DNA of 64,000 nt from Prorocentrum cordatum (taxonomy: Eukaryota > Sar > Dinophyceae > Prorocentrales > Prorocentraceae): NCBI GenBank assembly GCA_963575745.1, contig CAUYUJ010017904.1:546961-610960 (forward strand), given 5' to 3'. Shown piece by piece: positions 63,250 to 64,000 of the stretch. Each line of letters opens with the position of its first letter. Within the stretch, counting starts at the first letter, position 1. The translations under genes and the position numbers were made by a program. The notes beneath the pieces are model-generated. The model was given only the letters and a program-made list of their open reading frames with translations. It was not told where the DNA came from and searched no databases.

Positions 63250-63705
63250 ACGGCCGGGGCGGCGGGGGAAGGAGCGCGGGCGGAGGCTAAAACGACGCGA
63301 AGATCGGGACAATATCGGATCGGGATAAATCGAAATCTCTGAGAATCGGCGGGTTTGGAGGATGTATTGGGCGCCGCGGCCGCTCCAGAGCGTTCCGGAA
63401 CGTTCTGAGAGCGCTGCGGAACGCTCTGGAGCGATTTATCCCGATCCTAGCTTTGTTTTAGAGGCACCGGGCGCGTCCGAGAGGGGTGGTCGCTTTCGGA
63501 GGTGCTCGGGCGCCGGGGTGGTTGCCAGCGGGGTGTTTTTTTGCAGCAGGTGGGCCCCGTCGAGGACGTTCTGGGGAGGCCAGGTGCGTCCCCAACGGCC
63601 GCCGGAGGTCGAGATCTGGCCCGAAAATCGCCGGGCATGGACGAGGGGGTGAAGACTAGGTGAGTGTATGTATATACGTGTTTGTCGGCCGGCTGCTGCG
63701 AGACC
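63250..63705. other. unassigned sequence
   Basis: 63390-63435 carries GAGCGTTCCGGAACGTTC and similar self-complementary words. No gene seen. Confidence 0.4.
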
Positions 63706-63707
63706 CT

Positions 63708-64000
63708 AAGCGGTGTGTGTGTGTGTGTGTGTGTGTGTGTCTGTGTCTGTGTCTGTGTCTGTGTCTGTGTCTGTGTGTCTGTGTGTCTGTGTGTCTGTGT
63801 GTCTGTGTGTCTGTGTGTCTGTGTGTCTGTGTGTCTGTGTGTGTGGGTGTGTGGGTGTGTGGGTGTGTGGGTGTGTGGGTGTGTGGGTGTGTGTGGGTGT
63901 GTGTGGGGGTGTGTGTGGGTGTGGGGGGTGTGGGGTGTGGGTGTGGGGTGGTGTGGTGTGGGTGTGGGTGTGGGTGTGGGTGTGGGTGTGGGTGTGGGTG
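63708..64000 (+). repeat. TG-derived satellite running to the window end
   Basis: In order: (TG)n, (TCTGTG)n, (TGTGTGTC)n, (GGGTGTGT)n and (GGGTGT)n, a graded evolution of one simple motif. Confidence 0.95.

Noticed and set aside
1-64000. tRNA, rRNA or spliced-leader RNA genes
   Set aside because: No cloverleaf, rRNA core or intact 22-nt leader followed by a donor was found by eye; a dedicated covariance search would be needed to exclude tRNAs.

Overview
The window is nuclear DNA of a eukaryote, almost certainly a dinoflagellate. The evidence is a decayed tandem dinoflagellate spliced-leader relic in front of an intronless gene (16113-16149), candidate introns with GC-AG ends, an intron that is visibly an inserted inverted-repeat element (52313-52467), a non-LTR retrotransposon with zinc fingers after its reverse transcriptase, and a GC-rich, gene-poor sequence full of short inverted-repeat elements and simple repeats. 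I cannot name the species. There are no operons and no bacterial-type genes. Most long open frames are artefacts of GC richness or of trinucleotide repeats.

Layout. 1-3.3 kb: composite repeats (TCGATCTCAC arrays, CAT arrays punctuated by GGGACACC) and a LINE C-terminal remnant. 3.3-15.5 kb: GC-rich unique sequence, GGA/CCT microsatellites and many small inverted-repeat elements. 16.1-17.2 kb: the clearest gene, a secreted vWD-like protein of 312 aa with spliced-leader relics in its 5' leader, so a retrogene. 17-20.8 kb: microsatellites and repeat copies. 20.8-25.9 kb, minus strand: a nearly complete LINE (endonuclease, reverse transcriptase, C2H2-like fingers, C-terminal helical domain) with three frame breaks. 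26-28.1 kb: long GGA tracts. 29.2-32 kb: CCAAGAGGC-type arrays and a 64-bp minisatellite. 35.1-37.2 kb: two more copies of the composite repeat. 38.8-44.2 kb: dispersed repeats, tandem duplications and a 145-bp foldback whose empty site is visible 1.6 kb away. 44-51 kb: GC-rich unknown sequence and CTTGGGGCC-type arrays. 52.0-53.3 kb: three consecutive exons of a probable TRPM-like cation channel, with a fourth phase-compatible exon at 60.2 kb. 54-63 kb: microsatellites and small elements. 63.7-64.0 kb: a TG-derived satellite running off the window end.

The genes do not form a pathway. The main theme is gene mobility and intron creation. One gene was apparently reverse-transcribed from trans-spliced mRNA twice. 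One gene is interrupted by an introner-like element whose target duplication supplies both splice sites. At least eight families of short repeats or inverted-repeat elements recur across the window (called families A to H here). Many candidate single exons elsewhere are coding-like but unassigned and are marked with low confidence.
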